Below, one piece after another: positions 39,894-48,863 of a stretch of 64,000 nt of DNA (position 1 is its first letter; every line of letters begins with the position of its first letter). The notes under the pieces are model-generated. The model made no database searches, was not told the DNA's origin, and was given only the letters and a program-made list of their open reading frames with translations. The stretch comes from Phycisphaeraceae bacterium (GTDB taxonomy: Bacteria > Planctomycetota > Phycisphaerae > Phycisphaerales > Zrk34), in assembly GCA_028282805.1 (NCBI GenBank), contig JANQHD010000047.1, positions 23,218 through 87,217 on the forward strand, read 5' to 3'. The position numbers were made by a program, and so were the translations under genes.

Positions 39894-40337
39894 ATGCCAA
39901 CCAACCACACGCCGGCCTACCCGAAGATCGAAGAAGGCAAGAAGTATTTTTCGCTTGATGAAGCGAACCGCGCGTTGCCGTTTGTGCGGCGCGTGGTGAC
40001 CGACATCTGCGAGGCCTACCGCCGCGCCGTCGGCCTGCAGCACAAGATGGAGTTCCCCCTGCCCGACCAGGACACCGATCAGCTGCGTGACGAGTATGAA
40101 ACGCTCATGACACGTTTGAACGACCTGGTCGACGAGCTGTCGCTGGTGGGCGTGGAGCTGAAGGATTACGACAAGGGCCTCGTCGACTTCCCCGCGATCC
40201 ACGAGGACCGCGAGGTGAACCTGTGCTGGATGCTCGACGAGCCGCAGATCACCGCGTGGCACGAGGTCGACGCCGGTTACACCGGTCGCCGGGACATCGC
40301 CACCCTCACGCCGCCCGCAGATGAGGACGACGGCTGA
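39894..40337 (+). CDS. DUF2203 family protein
   Basis: This 147-residue protein has the DUF2203 pattern: KKYFSLDEANRALPFVRRVV, a coiled middle (YETLMTRLNDLVDEL), GVELKDYDKGLVDFPAIHED, and LCWMLDEPQITAWHEVDAGY. Function is unknown. The ATG has GGAG at about -8. Confidence 0.85.
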   Translation: MPTNHTPAYPKIEEGKKYFSLDEANRALPFVRRVVTDICEAYRRAVGLQHKMEFPLPDQDTDQLRDEYETLMTRLNDLVDELSLVGVELKDYDKGLVDFPAIHEDREVNLCWMLDEPQITAWHEVDAGYTGRRDIATLTPPADEDDG

Positions 40338-40375
40338 GCGATTTGACGCATCCGCGGTGAGCGAAACCGCCCAAC

Positions 40376-40411
40376 GGCCGCGGCCTTAAAAACCGCGGCC
40401 GATTTTTTTTT
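40376..40411 (+). terminator. Strong terminator after the DUF2203 gene
   Basis: GGCCGCGG-N9-CCGCGGCC is followed by GA and a T9 run. Confidence 0.92.
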
Positions 40412-40452
40412 CGGGTCTCGGGTCTCGGGTTCCGGGTTTCGGGTTCCGGAAC
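40411..40452. repeat. Heptamer tandem array (TCGGGTC/TCGGGTT/CCGGGTT)
   Basis: Six units in strict 7-nt register: TCGGGTC twice, TCGGGTT, CCGGGTT, TCGGGTT and CCGGAAC. It starts at the end of the terminator T-run and lies just beyond the stop of rph. Confidence 0.88.
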
Positions 40453-40493
40453 AAGCCGGACTGAAGCGCAGCGCAAGTCCGGATCACAGGGCA

Positions 40494-41204
40494 TCATTTG
40501 TCCTTCAGCGCCTTGCGCTGCGCCTCGATCAACCGCCCCACCCCCTTGGTCGCCAGGTCGAGCAGCGCGTCGAGCTGCGCCCGGTCGAACACGCCCGCTT
40601 CGCCCGTGCCCTGCACCTCGATGAACTGGCCTCGGTCGTTCATCACCACGTTCATGTCCACGTCGGCCGTGCTGTCGAGTTCGTAATCCAAGTCGAGGCA
40701 CGGTTGGCCGTCGCAGATGCCCACGCTCACCGCCGCGACCTCGCCGAGCAACGGGTCGCCTTCGATCAAGCCGTCGGCCTTGGCCTTGGCGATCGCGTCG
40801 GCCAGCGCGACGTACGCGCCGGTAATCGACAGCGTGCGCGTGCCGCCGTCGGCCTTGAACACGTCGCAGTCGCACGTGACCGACACGCCCGGCATCTGCT
40901 CCAGGTCCACCGCCGCGCGCAGCGCCCGGCCGATCAGCCGCTTGATCTCCGTGGCCCGGCTGTCTTGCCCGCGTTTCTTGCGGCCAACCGTCGAGCCCGG
41001 CAGCATGCTGTACTCGGCGGTGACCCACCCGCTGCGCGGTTCGCCGGTCTCTTTGTCGATCAAAAACGGCGGCACGTCCGCCGACACGCTCGCCGTGCAC
41101 AAAACCCGCGTCTCGCCCGCGGCGATCATGACGCTGCCGGCGGCGTGGCTGGGGAAATCGCGTTCGATCGTGATGGGGCGCAGCTGGTCTTTCGGGCGTG
41201 CCAT
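40494..41204 (-). CDS. rph: Ribonuclease PH
   Basis: RNase PH trims tRNA 3' ends phosphorolytically. This 236-residue protein has [59 protein letters not shown] and the phosphate-site [19 protein letters not shown]. The ATG at 41204 has a strong GGAGGAAAGG box. It is divergent from tRNA-Arg. Confidence 0.96.
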   Translation of the reverse strand: MARPKDQLRPITIERDFPSHAAGSVMIAAGETRVLCTASVSADVPPFLIDKETGEPRSGWVTAEYSMLPGSTVGRKKRGQDSRATEIKRLIGRALRAAVDLEQMPGVSVTCDCDVFKADGGTRTLSITGAYVALADAIAKAKADGLIEGDPLLGEVAAVSVGICDGQPCLDLDYELDSTADVDMNVVMNDRGQFIEVQGTGEAGVFDRAQLDALLDLATKGVGRLIEAQRKALKDK

Positions 41205-41310
41205 GAGCCTTTCCTCCATTGAAACCCGCCACCATATCGCCCGCCGACGACCGTTGCCAACGCCGTAACCGCTCGGTAATATACCTCGCTCGGCCAAGGC
41301 CGAGATCGCT

Positions 41311-41384
41311 GCACGAGTAGCTCAATTGGATAGAGCACCTGACTACGGATCAGGAGGTTGAGGGTTCGAGTCCTTCCTCGTGTA
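41311..41384 (+). tRNA. tRNA-Arg (anticodon ACG)
   Basis: A 74-nt cloverleaf: acceptor GCACGAG/CTCGTGT (G-U first pair), D arm GCTC...GAGC, anticodon stem CCTGA/TCAGG with loop CTACGGA (anticodon ACG, to be modified to ICG), and T arm GAGGG-TTCGAGT-CCTTC. The discriminator is A. CCA is not encoded. Confidence 0.95.
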
Positions 41385-41392
41385 CTGAAAAG

Positions 41393-41416
41393 CCCGCCCA
41401 CGTCGGCGGGTTTTTT
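41393..41416 (+). terminator. Terminator after tRNA-Arg
   Basis: CCCGCC-N6-GGCGGG is followed by T6, 8 bp after the tRNA. Confidence 0.9.
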
Positions 41417-41423
41417 CTTTCAA

Positions 41424-41441
41424 GCCGCTTGCGGCTTAGCG
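41424..41441 (-). repeat. 18-nt hairpin element shared with flhF
   Basis: The reverse complement is CGCTAAGCCGCAAGCGGC, identical to 7415-7432. Here it is intergenic, between the tRNA terminator and the PEP-CTERM gene terminator. Confidence 0.7.
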
Positions 41442-41466
41442 TGACCGCCGGAACCGTTCACCGATG

Positions 41467-41496
41467 AAAAAGCCCCCGCGCGTGCGCGGGAGCTTT
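41467..41496 (-). terminator. Terminator of the PEP-CTERM gene
   Basis: CCCGCGC-GT-GCGCGGG stem with outer AAAAGC/GCTTTT pairing; on the minus strand it ends in T5, 30 bp after the stop. Confidence 0.8.
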
Positions 41497-41526
41497 TGGG
41501 GTGGCAACGTGTTGGTGGTCCGGGGG

Positions 41527-42135
41527 TCAGCGGCGACGCACGACGGCCAGGCCGCCGAGCGCGAGCAGCGCCAGTGACGCCGGCTCGGGCGTGTAGTTCC
41601 ATTGCTGCATGTACGATTGGATGGCCGCGCCGGTCGTTGTGGCCTCGAAGGTGTAGGTCACACCGGGGCTGAGGGCGAGCGGGCCGGACACGAAGTTGTG
41701 GGTGTCGCCCGAAGCGATGGCGGTGTTGCCGCTGGAGATCACGCCGGCTTCGTCGAGCAGGTCAAAGACCGGGTTGCCCAGGAAGAAGCCCGCCGAGGCG
41801 AGCGTGTAGGTCTCCAACACGATCGGCTTGGAGACGGTGAACTCGAAGCTGAGCGTGCTGCCGCCGCCGCCGCCGAAATGAATCCCTTTGTCGTCGGACA
41901 GCAGGAAGCGGTTGCCGCCGACGAGGTTGTTCGTCGGCGTCATCGTGAAGACGGTCCCATCGGTCCCGACCGGCGAGAACTCCGTGCCGGTGATGAGCCC
42001 GTCTGCGGGGCTGTTGTCGATGGTCGCGGGATCGATCAGGAAACTGACGACCTCCGCATCGGCACGCGGGGCTACGACGGCGAGGGTGACCACAAGACAC
42101 CCCGCCACGAAGGCGAGTGAACGGCACAATTTCAT
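41527..42135 (-). CDS. PEP-CTERM sorting-domain protein
   Basis: This 202-residue exported protein has a signal peptide (RSLAFVAGCLVVTLAVVAPR) and a beta-rich passenger (STLSFEFTVSKPIVLETYTL). The C-terminal PEP-CTERM tripartite signal is TPEPASLALLALGGLAVVRR: PEP motif, hydrophobic helix, Arg cluster. Exosortase would process it for surface display; no exosortase gene is in the window. The passenger function is unknown. ATG 42135 has GGAG upstream. Confidence 0.88.
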   Translation of the reverse strand: MKLCRSLAFVAGCLVVTLAVVAPRADAEVVSFLIDPATIDNSPADGLITGTEFSPVGTDGTVFTMTPTNNLVGGNRFLLSDDKGIHFGGGGGSTLSFEFTVSKPIVLETYTLASAGFFLGNPVFDLLDEAGVISSGNTAIASGDTHNFVSGPLALSPGVTYTFEATTTGAAIQSYMQQWNYTPEPASLALLALGGLAVVRRR

Positions 42136-42608
42136 TGGGCTGACTCCTATCTCCCTTGCGAAGGCGCCCGACAAGGGCCTTCTCTGAACTGGTTGGTCAG
42201 GTGTAATTATGAACGCGGGCATGGCGCAAAGCAAGCTAAAAATGTGTGATGGCCGTATCGGGATCGGCGCATCGCGGCATCCGATTGTAGACCCGCTGGT
42301 CTGATTCAACGATAAGGCTGTCTTCATGGTGCGAACACCACGCGTAATAGCGGACGGGCCTGTGCGGTCACGTTGGTGCGCCGTGCGCACGGGCGCGGCC
42401 GGGCTCGTTTTTAGCTTGTAATCAAGGGTTTTCGCGGCACGGCGCGCGCACGGCGTCACGTCGGTGCGCGACGATGTGCGCACGCATGCGGCGTCGTGCG
42501 CTCCGGCGCGGCGCATCGTGACGCGAAGGGCGTGGCAACCTTGTTCATGACTCAGAATCGAGGGTCGGCGAAAGACGCGTTCGGCAATACGACCGGGCTG
42601 TGCGCGGC
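42136..42608. other. Gene-free stretch with long inverted repeat
   Basis: 473 bp without a convincing gene. It holds the upstream region of the PEP-CTERM gene and an 11-bp inverted repeat (CAAGCTAAAAA at 42232-42242 and its complement at 42408-42418) enclosing 165 bp. The right half (42430-42530) is rich in CG steps and short GTGCG/CGCAC palindromes. No RNA gene or riboswitch was recognised. Confidence 0.5.
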
Positions 42609-43442
42609 TTACGATTCGTCGCCTTCGATCAGTTCGTTGTCGTAGGCCTCTTCCAACTCGCGCACCTGCTCGGCGAGGTCGGGGTTCTGTTCGACCTCGT
42701 CGGTGACGCGCAGCTCCCACTCCGTGCTCGCCTCGCGCAGCTCCTCGATGTCGAGCGGCAGGTCGAGGATGCTCGCCAGCCGGCGCGTCACCGCGGCGAT
42801 GCTCAGCGGGTTCGTGCCCTGCAAGTAACCGGGGATCTCGGCCACGAGCGAGATCATCTCGATGTCGCGCTGCTCGGCCTGGGTCAGCAGGAACGTCGCG
42901 AAGCTGCCGGGCCCCTCGTAGTTGCTCGGGCGCACGCCGAACTTGCGCACCGCCTGCATCAGCTTCGGGTCCGACACCGTCGCGTAAAGCCGCGGCTCGC
43001 GCGTGTGCGGCACCGACCCGCCGAAGCTGCCGACGAACACCATCGACTGCACGTTGGTCAGCTTCGCGACCTTGAAGATGCACTCGGCGAAGGTCGACCA
43101 GTTCATGTTCGGCTCTTTGCCCACGAAGAACACCACGTCGCGCTGCTCGTCGACGTAGAACGTGTTGCTGGGCGGGTCGAACAGGCGCACCTGGCCCTCT
43201 TCGACGCGGATGTGCGGCCGGAACAGGGCGTTGACCTCCATCGCCCCGGGGAAGTTGTAGAGATAAAAGCCCTCGGGGTTGATGTCGGCGAACGGCTCGC
43301 CGTCCATCGCGTGCAGCAGGCGCATGACGGTGCCGGTGGAGACGTCGCCGCCGTCCATCCAGCCGGAGAACGCGATGATCATGCGGGACTGTTCGACTTC
43401 GGGGCGGTCCCGGAAGGTGAGGGGCAGTTCGTGGGTCTCCAT
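42609..43442 (-). CDS. PAC2 family protein
   Basis: This 277-residue protein matches the PAC2 (proteasome-assembly-chaperone-like) family: MIIAFSGWMDGGDVSTGTVM, VVFFVGKEPNMNWSTFAECI, VFVGSFGGSVPHTREPRLYA, and ETHELP near the start. In actinobacteria and archaea such proteins bind proteasome parts; in a bacterium without a visible proteasome the role is unknown. It is divergent from mutM. Confidence 0.88.
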   Translation of the reverse strand: METHELPLTFRDRPEVEQSRMIIAFSGWMDGGDVSTGTVMRLLHAMDGEPFADINPEGFYLYNFPGAMEVNALFRPHIRVEEGQVRLFDPPSNTFYVDEQRDVVFFVGKEPNMNWSTFAECIFKVAKLTNVQSMVFVGSFGGSVPHTREPRLYATVSDPKLMQAVRKFGVRPSNYEGPGSFATFLLTQAEQRDIEMISLVAEIPGYLQGTNPLSIAAVTRRLASILDLPLDIEELREASTEWELRVTDEVEQNPDLAEQVRELEEAYDNELIEGDES

Positions 43443-43501
43443 GCCTACATTCTACCCCATCGGTCGCGATCGGGTTCGTTATTCTCGGCTATGATGCCGC
43501 C

Positions 43502-44296
43502 ATGCCCGAACTGCCCGAAGTCGAAACCGCCCGCCGCCTGGCCGAGCGTGCGCTCGGCGGCAAACGCCTCGTTGCCGTGGCCGCGGCGGACGACCGCATC
43601 GTCTACGAGGGCGTGACGCCCCGCACGTTTATCAAAAAGGTGACCGGCGCACGGGTCGAATGCGTGGGCCGGCGCGGCAAGCAGATGTGGCTCGAACTCG
43701 ACCGCCGGCCGTGGCCGCTGTTGCACTTCGGCATGACCGGGCGGTTTTGGGTTTACGACACCGCCGCCGACCGGCCGCGTCACTGGAAGGTCGAGCTCGC
43801 CTGCGACGACGGGGTGCGGCTGGCCATGACCGACCCGCGCCGGTTCGGGCGCATCCGCTTGCAGCACGACCCGCTGAGCGACAAGCCCATCGCGGCGCTG
43901 GGGTTCGACCCGTTGCTCGACCTGCCGCGGTCGGACGTGTTGTTCGGTTTGCTCGGCAAGCGTCGGGGGCCGATCAAGGCGGTGCTGTTGGACCAGTCGC
44001 TGGCGGCGGGGGTGGGCAACTGGATCGCCGACGAGGTGCTTTACCAGGCCCGCATCGCGCCGCGGCGGCGGGCGTGCGACCTGTCGGCCGATGAAGTCAA
44101 ACGCCTGCGCGGTAAACTCTCGGCGATCGTCCGCAAGGCCGTCGACGTCGAGGCCGACAAGCAACGCTTCCCCCGCACGTGGTTGTTCCATAAGCGCTGG
44201 GGCAAACAGAACGGCGCCACCATCGCCGGGCACCGCATCGTGCACGAAACGATCGGCGGCCGGACCACCGCGTGGGTGCCGAAGGTGCAACGCTGA
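43502..44296 (+). CDS. mutM: Formamidopyrimidine-DNA glycosylase (Fpg/MutM), zincless finger
   Basis: This 264-residue protein has the N-terminal catalytic MPELPEVETARRLAERALGG with Pro2 and Glu3, Lys60 in GRRGKQMWLEL, and the helix-two-turn-helix (LLDQSLAAGVGNWIADEVLY). The C-terminal finger (KRWGKQNGATIAGHRIVHET) contains no Cys, so the four-Cys zinc finger of typical MutM is missing and a zincless finger as in NEIL1 or plant Fpg is likely. It removes oxidised purines. The next gene starts immediately after its stop. Confidence 0.92.
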   Translation: MPELPEVETARRLAERALGGKRLVAVAAADDRIVYEGVTPRTFIKKVTGARVECVGRRGKQMWLELDRRPWPLLHFGMTGRFWVYDTAADRPRHWKVELACDDGVRLAMTDPRRFGRIRLQHDPLSDKPIAALGFDPLLDLPRSDVLFGLLGKRRGPIKAVLLDQSLAAGVGNWIADEVLYQARIAPRRRACDLSADEVKRLRGKLSAIVRKAVDVEADKQRFPRTWLFHKRWGKQNGATIAGHRIVHETIGGRTTAWVPKVQR

Positions 44297-45097
44297 ATGA
44301 TCCGCGAAACGTACGGCCCGGTGATCAGCTTATTGACGGACTTCGGCCTGACCGACCCGTTCGTGGGTGTGATGCACGGCGTGATCTACAGCCGGGCCCC
44401 TCAAGCGAAGATCGTCGACCTGACGCACGGCGTACCGCCGCAGGACGTGCGGCGCGCCGGGTACGTGTTGGCCGACAGCTTCCGCTACTTCCCGCCGGGC
44501 ACGATCCACGTGTGCGTGGTCGACCCGGGCGTGGGCAGCGAGCGACGTATTTTGGCTGCGGCGGTGGACGACCAGGCCGTGCTCTGGCCGGACAACGGGC
44601 TGACCACGGCGCTGTTCGCCGAGTGTGCGCCCGACGCGGTGGTGGACGTGTGCAACCCCGACCTGTTTTTGAAATCGGTGAGCCAGACGTTTCACGGGCG
44701 CGACAAGTTTGCGCCGGCGGCGGGGCACATGGCGGCGGGCATGCCGTGGGCCGACTACGGCCTGCCGACCGACACGTGGGCCACGCTCGACCTGCCGCAA
44801 CCGGTGTCGCACGACGACGGGCGCGTCGAGGGCGAGGTGATTTACATCGACCGGTTCGGCAACCTGGTCACGAACGTGCGGGGCACGCAACTGCCGCCGC
44901 TGCCGCGCATCACGGTCGGCGATCGCGCGGTCGACGGGCTGGTGCGGTCGTACGATGCGGTCGAGGCCGGGCAATGGTTGGCGATCGTGGGGTCGACGGG
45001 TCGGCTTGAGGTCGCGGTCAACCGGGGCGACGCGGCGGGCTTGCTGGGGGCGGCGGTCGGCGAGCGGGTGGTGGTGCGGTCGAAAATGTCGGATTAA
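44297..45097 (+). CDS. SAM hydroxide adenosyltransferase (DUF62)
   Basis: This 266-residue protein resembles the fluorinase/duf62 family: SLLTDFGLTDPFVGVMHGVI, HVCVVDPGVGSERRILAAAV, LWPDNGLTTALFA and YIDRFGNLVTNVRGTQLP. Such enzymes split S-adenosylmethionine with water into adenosine and methionine. It starts with ATG directly after the mutM stop, so the two are co-transcribed. Confidence 0.9.
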   Translation: MIRETYGPVISLLTDFGLTDPFVGVMHGVIYSRAPQAKIVDLTHGVPPQDVRRAGYVLADSFRYFPPGTIHVCVVDPGVGSERRILAAAVDDQAVLWPDNGLTTALFAECAPDAVVDVCNPDLFLKSVSQTFHGRDKFAPAAGHMAAGMPWADYGLPTDTWATLDLPQPVSHDDGRVEGEVIYIDRFGNLVTNVRGTQLPPLPRITVGDRAVDGLVRSYDAVEAGQWLAIVGSTGRLEVAVNRGDAAGLLGAAVGERVVVRSKMSD

Positions 45098-45132
45098 CGC
45101 GAACCGGCAGAACAGGGTGTGCGTCGAAACAC

Positions 45133-46044
45133 ATGATGAAGCACGTACTTCTGTTGCTGTGCCTGTGGGTGGGCGTCGTCGTGTTGTGGGCGGGGTGGTC
45201 GACGTGTGCCGACGACACCGATACCGACACCGGCTCGGCCGAGACCGAAGCGCCCAAACCGATCACCGATGAGCAATACCAGCAGCGCGTCGCGCACCTG
45301 CGCAAGCAGCTCGGCGACGGTTACACGGTCGTGCTGAGCAAGCCGTTCGTCGTGGTCGGCGACGAGCCCGCGGCGGTCGTCCAACGCCGTGCGCAGCGCA
45401 CGGTGGGCTGGGCGGTCAAACGCCTCAAAGAAGCGTACTTCACGAAAGACCCCGACCGCATCATCACGGTCTGGCTGTTCAAGGACAAGGCCAGTTACGA
45501 GTCGCACTGCGAGAAGCTGTTCAACATCGAGCCGACGACGCCGTTCGGGTTTTACTCGCCGGGCAACGATGCGCTGGTCATGAACATCGCGACCGGCGGC
45601 GGCACGCTCGTGCACGAGATCGTGCACCCGCTGGTCGAGGCGAACTTCCCCGAGTGCCCGGCGTGGTTCAACGAAGGGCTCGGCTCGCTTTACGAACAGA
45701 GCGGCGAACGCAACAAGCGGATCGTCGGCTTCACCAACTGGCGGCTGCCGGGCCTGCAGAAAGCGATCAGGGCGAAAAAACTACCGACGTTCAAATCGCT
45801 TTGCTCGACCACCACCCACGAGTTCTACCGGCAAGACCCCGGCACGAACTACGGTCAGGCGCGGTACCTGTGCTACTACCTGCAAGAGAAGGGTTTGCTG
45901 CGGCGTTACTACCGCGCGTTTCACAAAAACCACGAAGACGACCCCACCGGCTACGATACACTGGTGACGGTGCTCGGCGAACGCGACATGGCCGCGTTTC
46001 AGAAGCGTTGGGAAGCGTGGGTGCTGAAGCTCGAGTTCAAGTAA
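45133..46044 (+). CDS. Exported gluzincin-like metalloprotease (DUF1570-like)
   Basis: This 303-residue protein has an N-terminal hydrophobic signal (HVLLLLCLWVGVVVLW). The zinc motif HEIVH appears in GGTLVHEIVHPLVEANFPEC, followed by a Glu in AWFNEGLGSLYEQSG, the HExxH...E layout of MA-clan peptidases. The substrate is unknown. It follows the SAM enzyme by 35 bp on the same strand. Confidence 0.78.
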   Translation: MMKHVLLLLCLWVGVVVLWAGWSTCADDTDTDTGSAETEAPKPITDEQYQQRVAHLRKQLGDGYTVVLSKPFVVVGDEPAAVVQRRAQRTVGWAVKRLKEAYFTKDPDRIITVWLFKDKASYESHCEKLFNIEPTTPFGFYSPGNDALVMNIATGGGTLVHEIVHPLVEANFPECPAWFNEGLGSLYEQSGERNKRIVGFTNWRLPGLQKAIRAKKLPTFKSLCSTTTHEFYRQDPGTNYGQARYLCYYLQEKGLLRRYYRAFHKNHEDDPTGYDTLVTVLGERDMAAFQKRWEAWVLKLEFK

Positions 46045-46056
46045 CGGGAGCGACCG

Positions 46057-46809
46057 ATGCGGACAACCATGCGATGGGGCGCGGTGTTGGGGGTGCTGTT
46101 TCTTTCTGCCTGCACCGAGTCGAAAACCGAGCGTGAAACCCGCCACGCGGAGATCGACCGGATCGTCGCCGAGACCAGGGCGCTGCCGCTGATGCCGGGC
46201 GTGGCGCGAGTGACGATCGATAACTACAGCATCGACGAGCGCGACCGCGAGGCGATCGACGCGGTGGTGCGCGTGCGGAACGACCGCGTCGGCGTGTCGG
46301 CCGGGCGCCTCGGCGGACGCAACGGCGTGGTGCTGCACGCGTCGGCCGGCGACGTCGACGCGGCGCTGCGGGCAAGCAAAACGAGCCGGTTCAGCCGGTC
46401 GCACACCTCGTCGTTCCTCGTGCTCAACGAGGGGGCATCGGGCAGCTTGCAGGTGCTGTCGGTGCGGCGAGAGCCGTGGTTGGTTGCGGCGCCGGTGTAC
46501 CGGGGCGCGTTGCTGGTTCGCACGTTCCGCGAGGAGGTGACGGGCACGGGCATGTTTGTGCGTGTCGACCGGGCCGGTGGTGGTCGCGCGACGGTGACGC
46601 TGACGCCATACTTCAACAGCGCCCGCACCGGCGGCGTGGTGCGGGTCGACGAATTGGCGACGACGCTGACGCTTCAACCCGGCGTGCGTTACGTGATCAT
46701 GCACGCCGACGACCAGCGCGAAACGATCGGGCAGGCGTTGCTGTCGCACCACGCGACGGCCGAGCGTCGGCGGGTGATCGCAACGTTGATGGTCGAGGTG
46801 GGGCGGTAA
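46057..46809 (+). CDS. Putative lipoprotein of unknown function
   Basis: This 250-residue protein has a lipobox (VLGVLFLSACTES). The C-terminal half is beta-rich (TGTGMFVRVDRAGGGRATVT, LTPYFNS) and faintly recalls secretin-type beta domains, but no family can be assigned. It follows the exported protease by 12 bp and is probably in the same transcript from mutM. Confidence 0.65.
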   Translation: MRTTMRWGAVLGVLFLSACTESKTERETRHAEIDRIVAETRALPLMPGVARVTIDNYSIDERDREAIDAVVRVRNDRVGVSAGRLGGRNGVVLHASAGDVDAALRASKTSRFSRSHTSSFLVLNEGASGSLQVLSVRREPWLVAAPVYRGALLVRTFREEVTGTGMFVRVDRAGGGRATVTLTPYFNSARTGGVVRVDELATTLTLQPGVRYVIMHADDQRETIGQALLSHHATAERRRVIATLMVEVGR

Positions 46810-46810
46810 A

Positions 46811-46834
46811 CGCGGCGGAGCCGCGTCGCTAAAT
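46811..46834 (+). repeat. Hairpin-TCGCTAAA element, variant stem
   Basis: CGCGGC-GGA-GCCGCG is followed by TCGCTAAAT. It fills the gap between the stops of convergent genes, like the copy at 11160. Confidence 0.75.
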
Positions 46835-46839
46835 AGCCA

Positions 46840-48117
46840 TTACTCGTGGCGGAGGGCTTCGATGGGGTCGAGGCTGGCGGCGCGGATGGCGGGGTACAGG
46901 CCGAACACGACGCCGACGAACACGCTGATGCCGAGCGACAGCACGATCGAGTAGACCGGCACGTCCGTGGGCAGCTCGGAATACAACGTGATGAGCGCCG
47001 GCAAGATCACCGCGCCGAGCAGCAGGCCGATGACCCCGCCGTTGATCGACAAGAGCAGGGCCTCGGTGAGGAACTGCTGGATGATCTGGATGCGCTGCGC
47101 GCCGATGGCGCGGCGGATGCCGATCTCGCGGGTGCGCTCGGTGACCGAGGCGAGCATGATGTTCATGATGCCGATGCCGCCGACGAGCAGGGAGATGCCG
47201 GCGATGGAGCCGAGCGTCCAGTTCCACCGGCGCTGGGTTTCTTTGGCCTGGCGGAGCAGCTCGAGGGGGACGGACACGTCGTAGTCGTGGGCGGGGTGCA
47301 GGCGTTCCATCAGGCGTTCGATCACCTTGGCGCTGGACTCGACCTGGTCGCGGTCGACGACCTCGACGATCAGCCGGTGCAGGTCGACGACCTCGCGGCT
47401 GGACTCGCCGGCGCGTTCCTCGCTGATGATCTCGCCGAAGTAGCTGCGGCACGTGCTCAGGGGGATGTACACGTCCGAGATGGAGTCGAGGGTGTCGCCG
47501 GCGGCGCCGATGCGCTGCTCGTTCTGAATGATGCCGACCACGGTGAACACCTTCTCGCCGATGCGGATGGGCTGGCCGATCGTGTGCGACGCGATCAGCA
47601 GGTCGCGCGCCACATCGTCGGTCAGCACCACCATCGGCGCGACGGTCCGTTCGTCGTGCTCGGTCAAAACGCGCCCCGCGATCAGGTCGCGCCGCACGAG
47701 CTCGAACCAGGCGGGCTTGGTTCCGATGAGCGTGACCTCGACCGACCGTCCGTTCACGCTCGCCCGCTTGGGCAGCTTGCGGACCGGCACCGTGCGGCTC
47801 ACGTTCGGCAGGACGGCGGTGACCCGGCCCTCGTCCTCGTAGTTCAGGCCGTACACCGCCACGCGGCTGCCCGCCTGCGCGCCGCCCGCGGCCGTCGACT
47901 CGGCGCTCTTGCGCGAGGTGACGATGATGTTGTTGGTGCCGAGCTTCTCGATCTGTTCGAGCGCCGCCTGCTTCGAGCCCTCGCCGACCGCGAGCATCGC
48001 GATCACGCTCGCCACGCCGAACACCACGCCCAGCATCGTCAGCAGCGACCGCAGCTTGTGCAGCAGCAGCGACTTGATGCCGAGCTTGACGTTGCGCACG
48101 AGCCGGATCTTGTTCAT
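46840..48117 (-). CDS. MacB/FtsX-type ABC transporter permease
   Basis: This 425-residue protein has a first membrane helix after NVKLGIKSLLLHKLRSLLTM, a large periplasmic MacB_PCD domain, and three C-terminal helices with GIGIMNIMLASVTERTREIG and IRRAIGAQRIQIIQQFL. These mechanotransmission transporters drive periplasmic cargo through a TolC-like channel. It overlaps the ATPase gene by 4 bp. Confidence 0.92.
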   Translation of the reverse strand: MNKIRLVRNVKLGIKSLLLHKLRSLLTMLGVVFGVASVIAMLAVGEGSKQAALEQIEKLGTNNIIVTSRKSAESTAAGGAQAGSRVAVYGLNYEDEGRVTAVLPNVSRTVPVRKLPKRASVNGRSVEVTLIGTKPAWFELVRRDLIAGRVLTEHDERTVAPMVVLTDDVARDLLIASHTIGQPIRIGEKVFTVVGIIQNEQRIGAAGDTLDSISDVYIPLSTCRSYFGEIISEERAGESSREVVDLHRLIVEVVDRDQVESSAKVIERLMERLHPAHDYDVSVPLELLRQAKETQRRWNWTLGSIAGISLLVGGIGIMNIMLASVTERTREIGIRRAIGAQRIQIIQQFLTEALLLSINGGVIGLLLGAVILPALITLYSELPTDVPVYSIVLSLGISVFVGVVFGLYPAIRAASLDPIEALRHE

Positions 48118-48863
48118 CGCCCGACCCCCTCGATGCGGTCGACCAGCCCGTCGCGCATGTGCACCTGTGTGTGGGCGTGGGCGGCGATGTCGGCCTCGTG
48201 CGTGACCATGATGATCGTGCGGCCCTCGGCGTTGAGCCGGTCGAGCAACGCCATGATCTGCTCGCCGGTGGCCGAGTCGAGGTTGCCCGTCGGCTCGTCG
48301 GCGAGCAGGATCTGCGGGTCGTTGGCCAGCGAACGCGCGATCGCCACGCGCTGCTGCTGGCCGCCGGACAGCTCGGAGGGGCGGTGCTCCAGCCGGTCGG
48401 CCAGCCCCACCATCTCAGCCAACTCGCGGGCGCGGCCGATCGATTCGTGCGGGTCGAGGCCGAGGTAGTACAGCGGCATCTCGATGTTCTCGCGCACCGT
48501 CAGCTGCGCGATGAGGTTGAACGATTGGAAGATGAAACCGATGCGCCGCAGGCGGATGTCGCTGAGCTGTTCGTCGCTCAGCATGCTCACGTCGTCGCCG
48601 GCGAGGTCGTATCGGCCGAGGGTCGGGCGGTCGAGGCAGCCGAGCACGTTGAGCATCGTGCTCTTGCCCGAGCCGCTGGGCCCCATGATGGCCACGAACT
48701 GCCCGCGGTAGATCGACAGGTCGACCCCGGCCAGCGCGTGGACCTGCTGCTCGCCCATCACGTAGGTCTTGTGGACGTCGTCGAGTTGGATCACGACCTC
48801 GCGACCCCCGCCGCTGGGTAAAGGCGGGCCGGTGACGTGTGGGCCCGTGGTCGTGGTGGTCAT
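48114..48863 (-). CDS. MacB/LolD-type ABC transporter ATP-binding protein
   Basis: This 249-residue ATPase has Walker A GPSGSGKST (residues about 61-69), signature LSGGQQQRVAIARSLANDP, Walker B ILLADEPTGNLD, and the H-loop VTHEADIAAH. It pairs with the permease downstream and overlaps the adaptor gene upstream by 4 bp. Confidence 0.95.
   Translation of the reverse strand: MTTTTTGPHVTGPPLPSGGGREVVIQLDDVHKTYVMGEQQVHALAGVDLSIYRGQFVAIMGPSGSGKSTMLNVLGCLDRPTLGRYDLAGDDVSMLSDEQLSDIRLRRIGFIFQSFNLIAQLTVRENIEMPLYYLGLDPHESIGRARELAEMVGLADRLEHRPSELSGGQQQRVAIARSLANDPQILLADEPTGNLDSATGEQIMALLDRLNAEGRTIIMVTHEADIAAHAHTQVHMRDGLVDRIEGVGR

Noticed and set aside
42136..43083. Extension of the PEP-CTERM gene upstream to 518 residues
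   Set aside because: It would run antisense through the end of the PAC2 gene region and lose the clear signal peptide at 42135.
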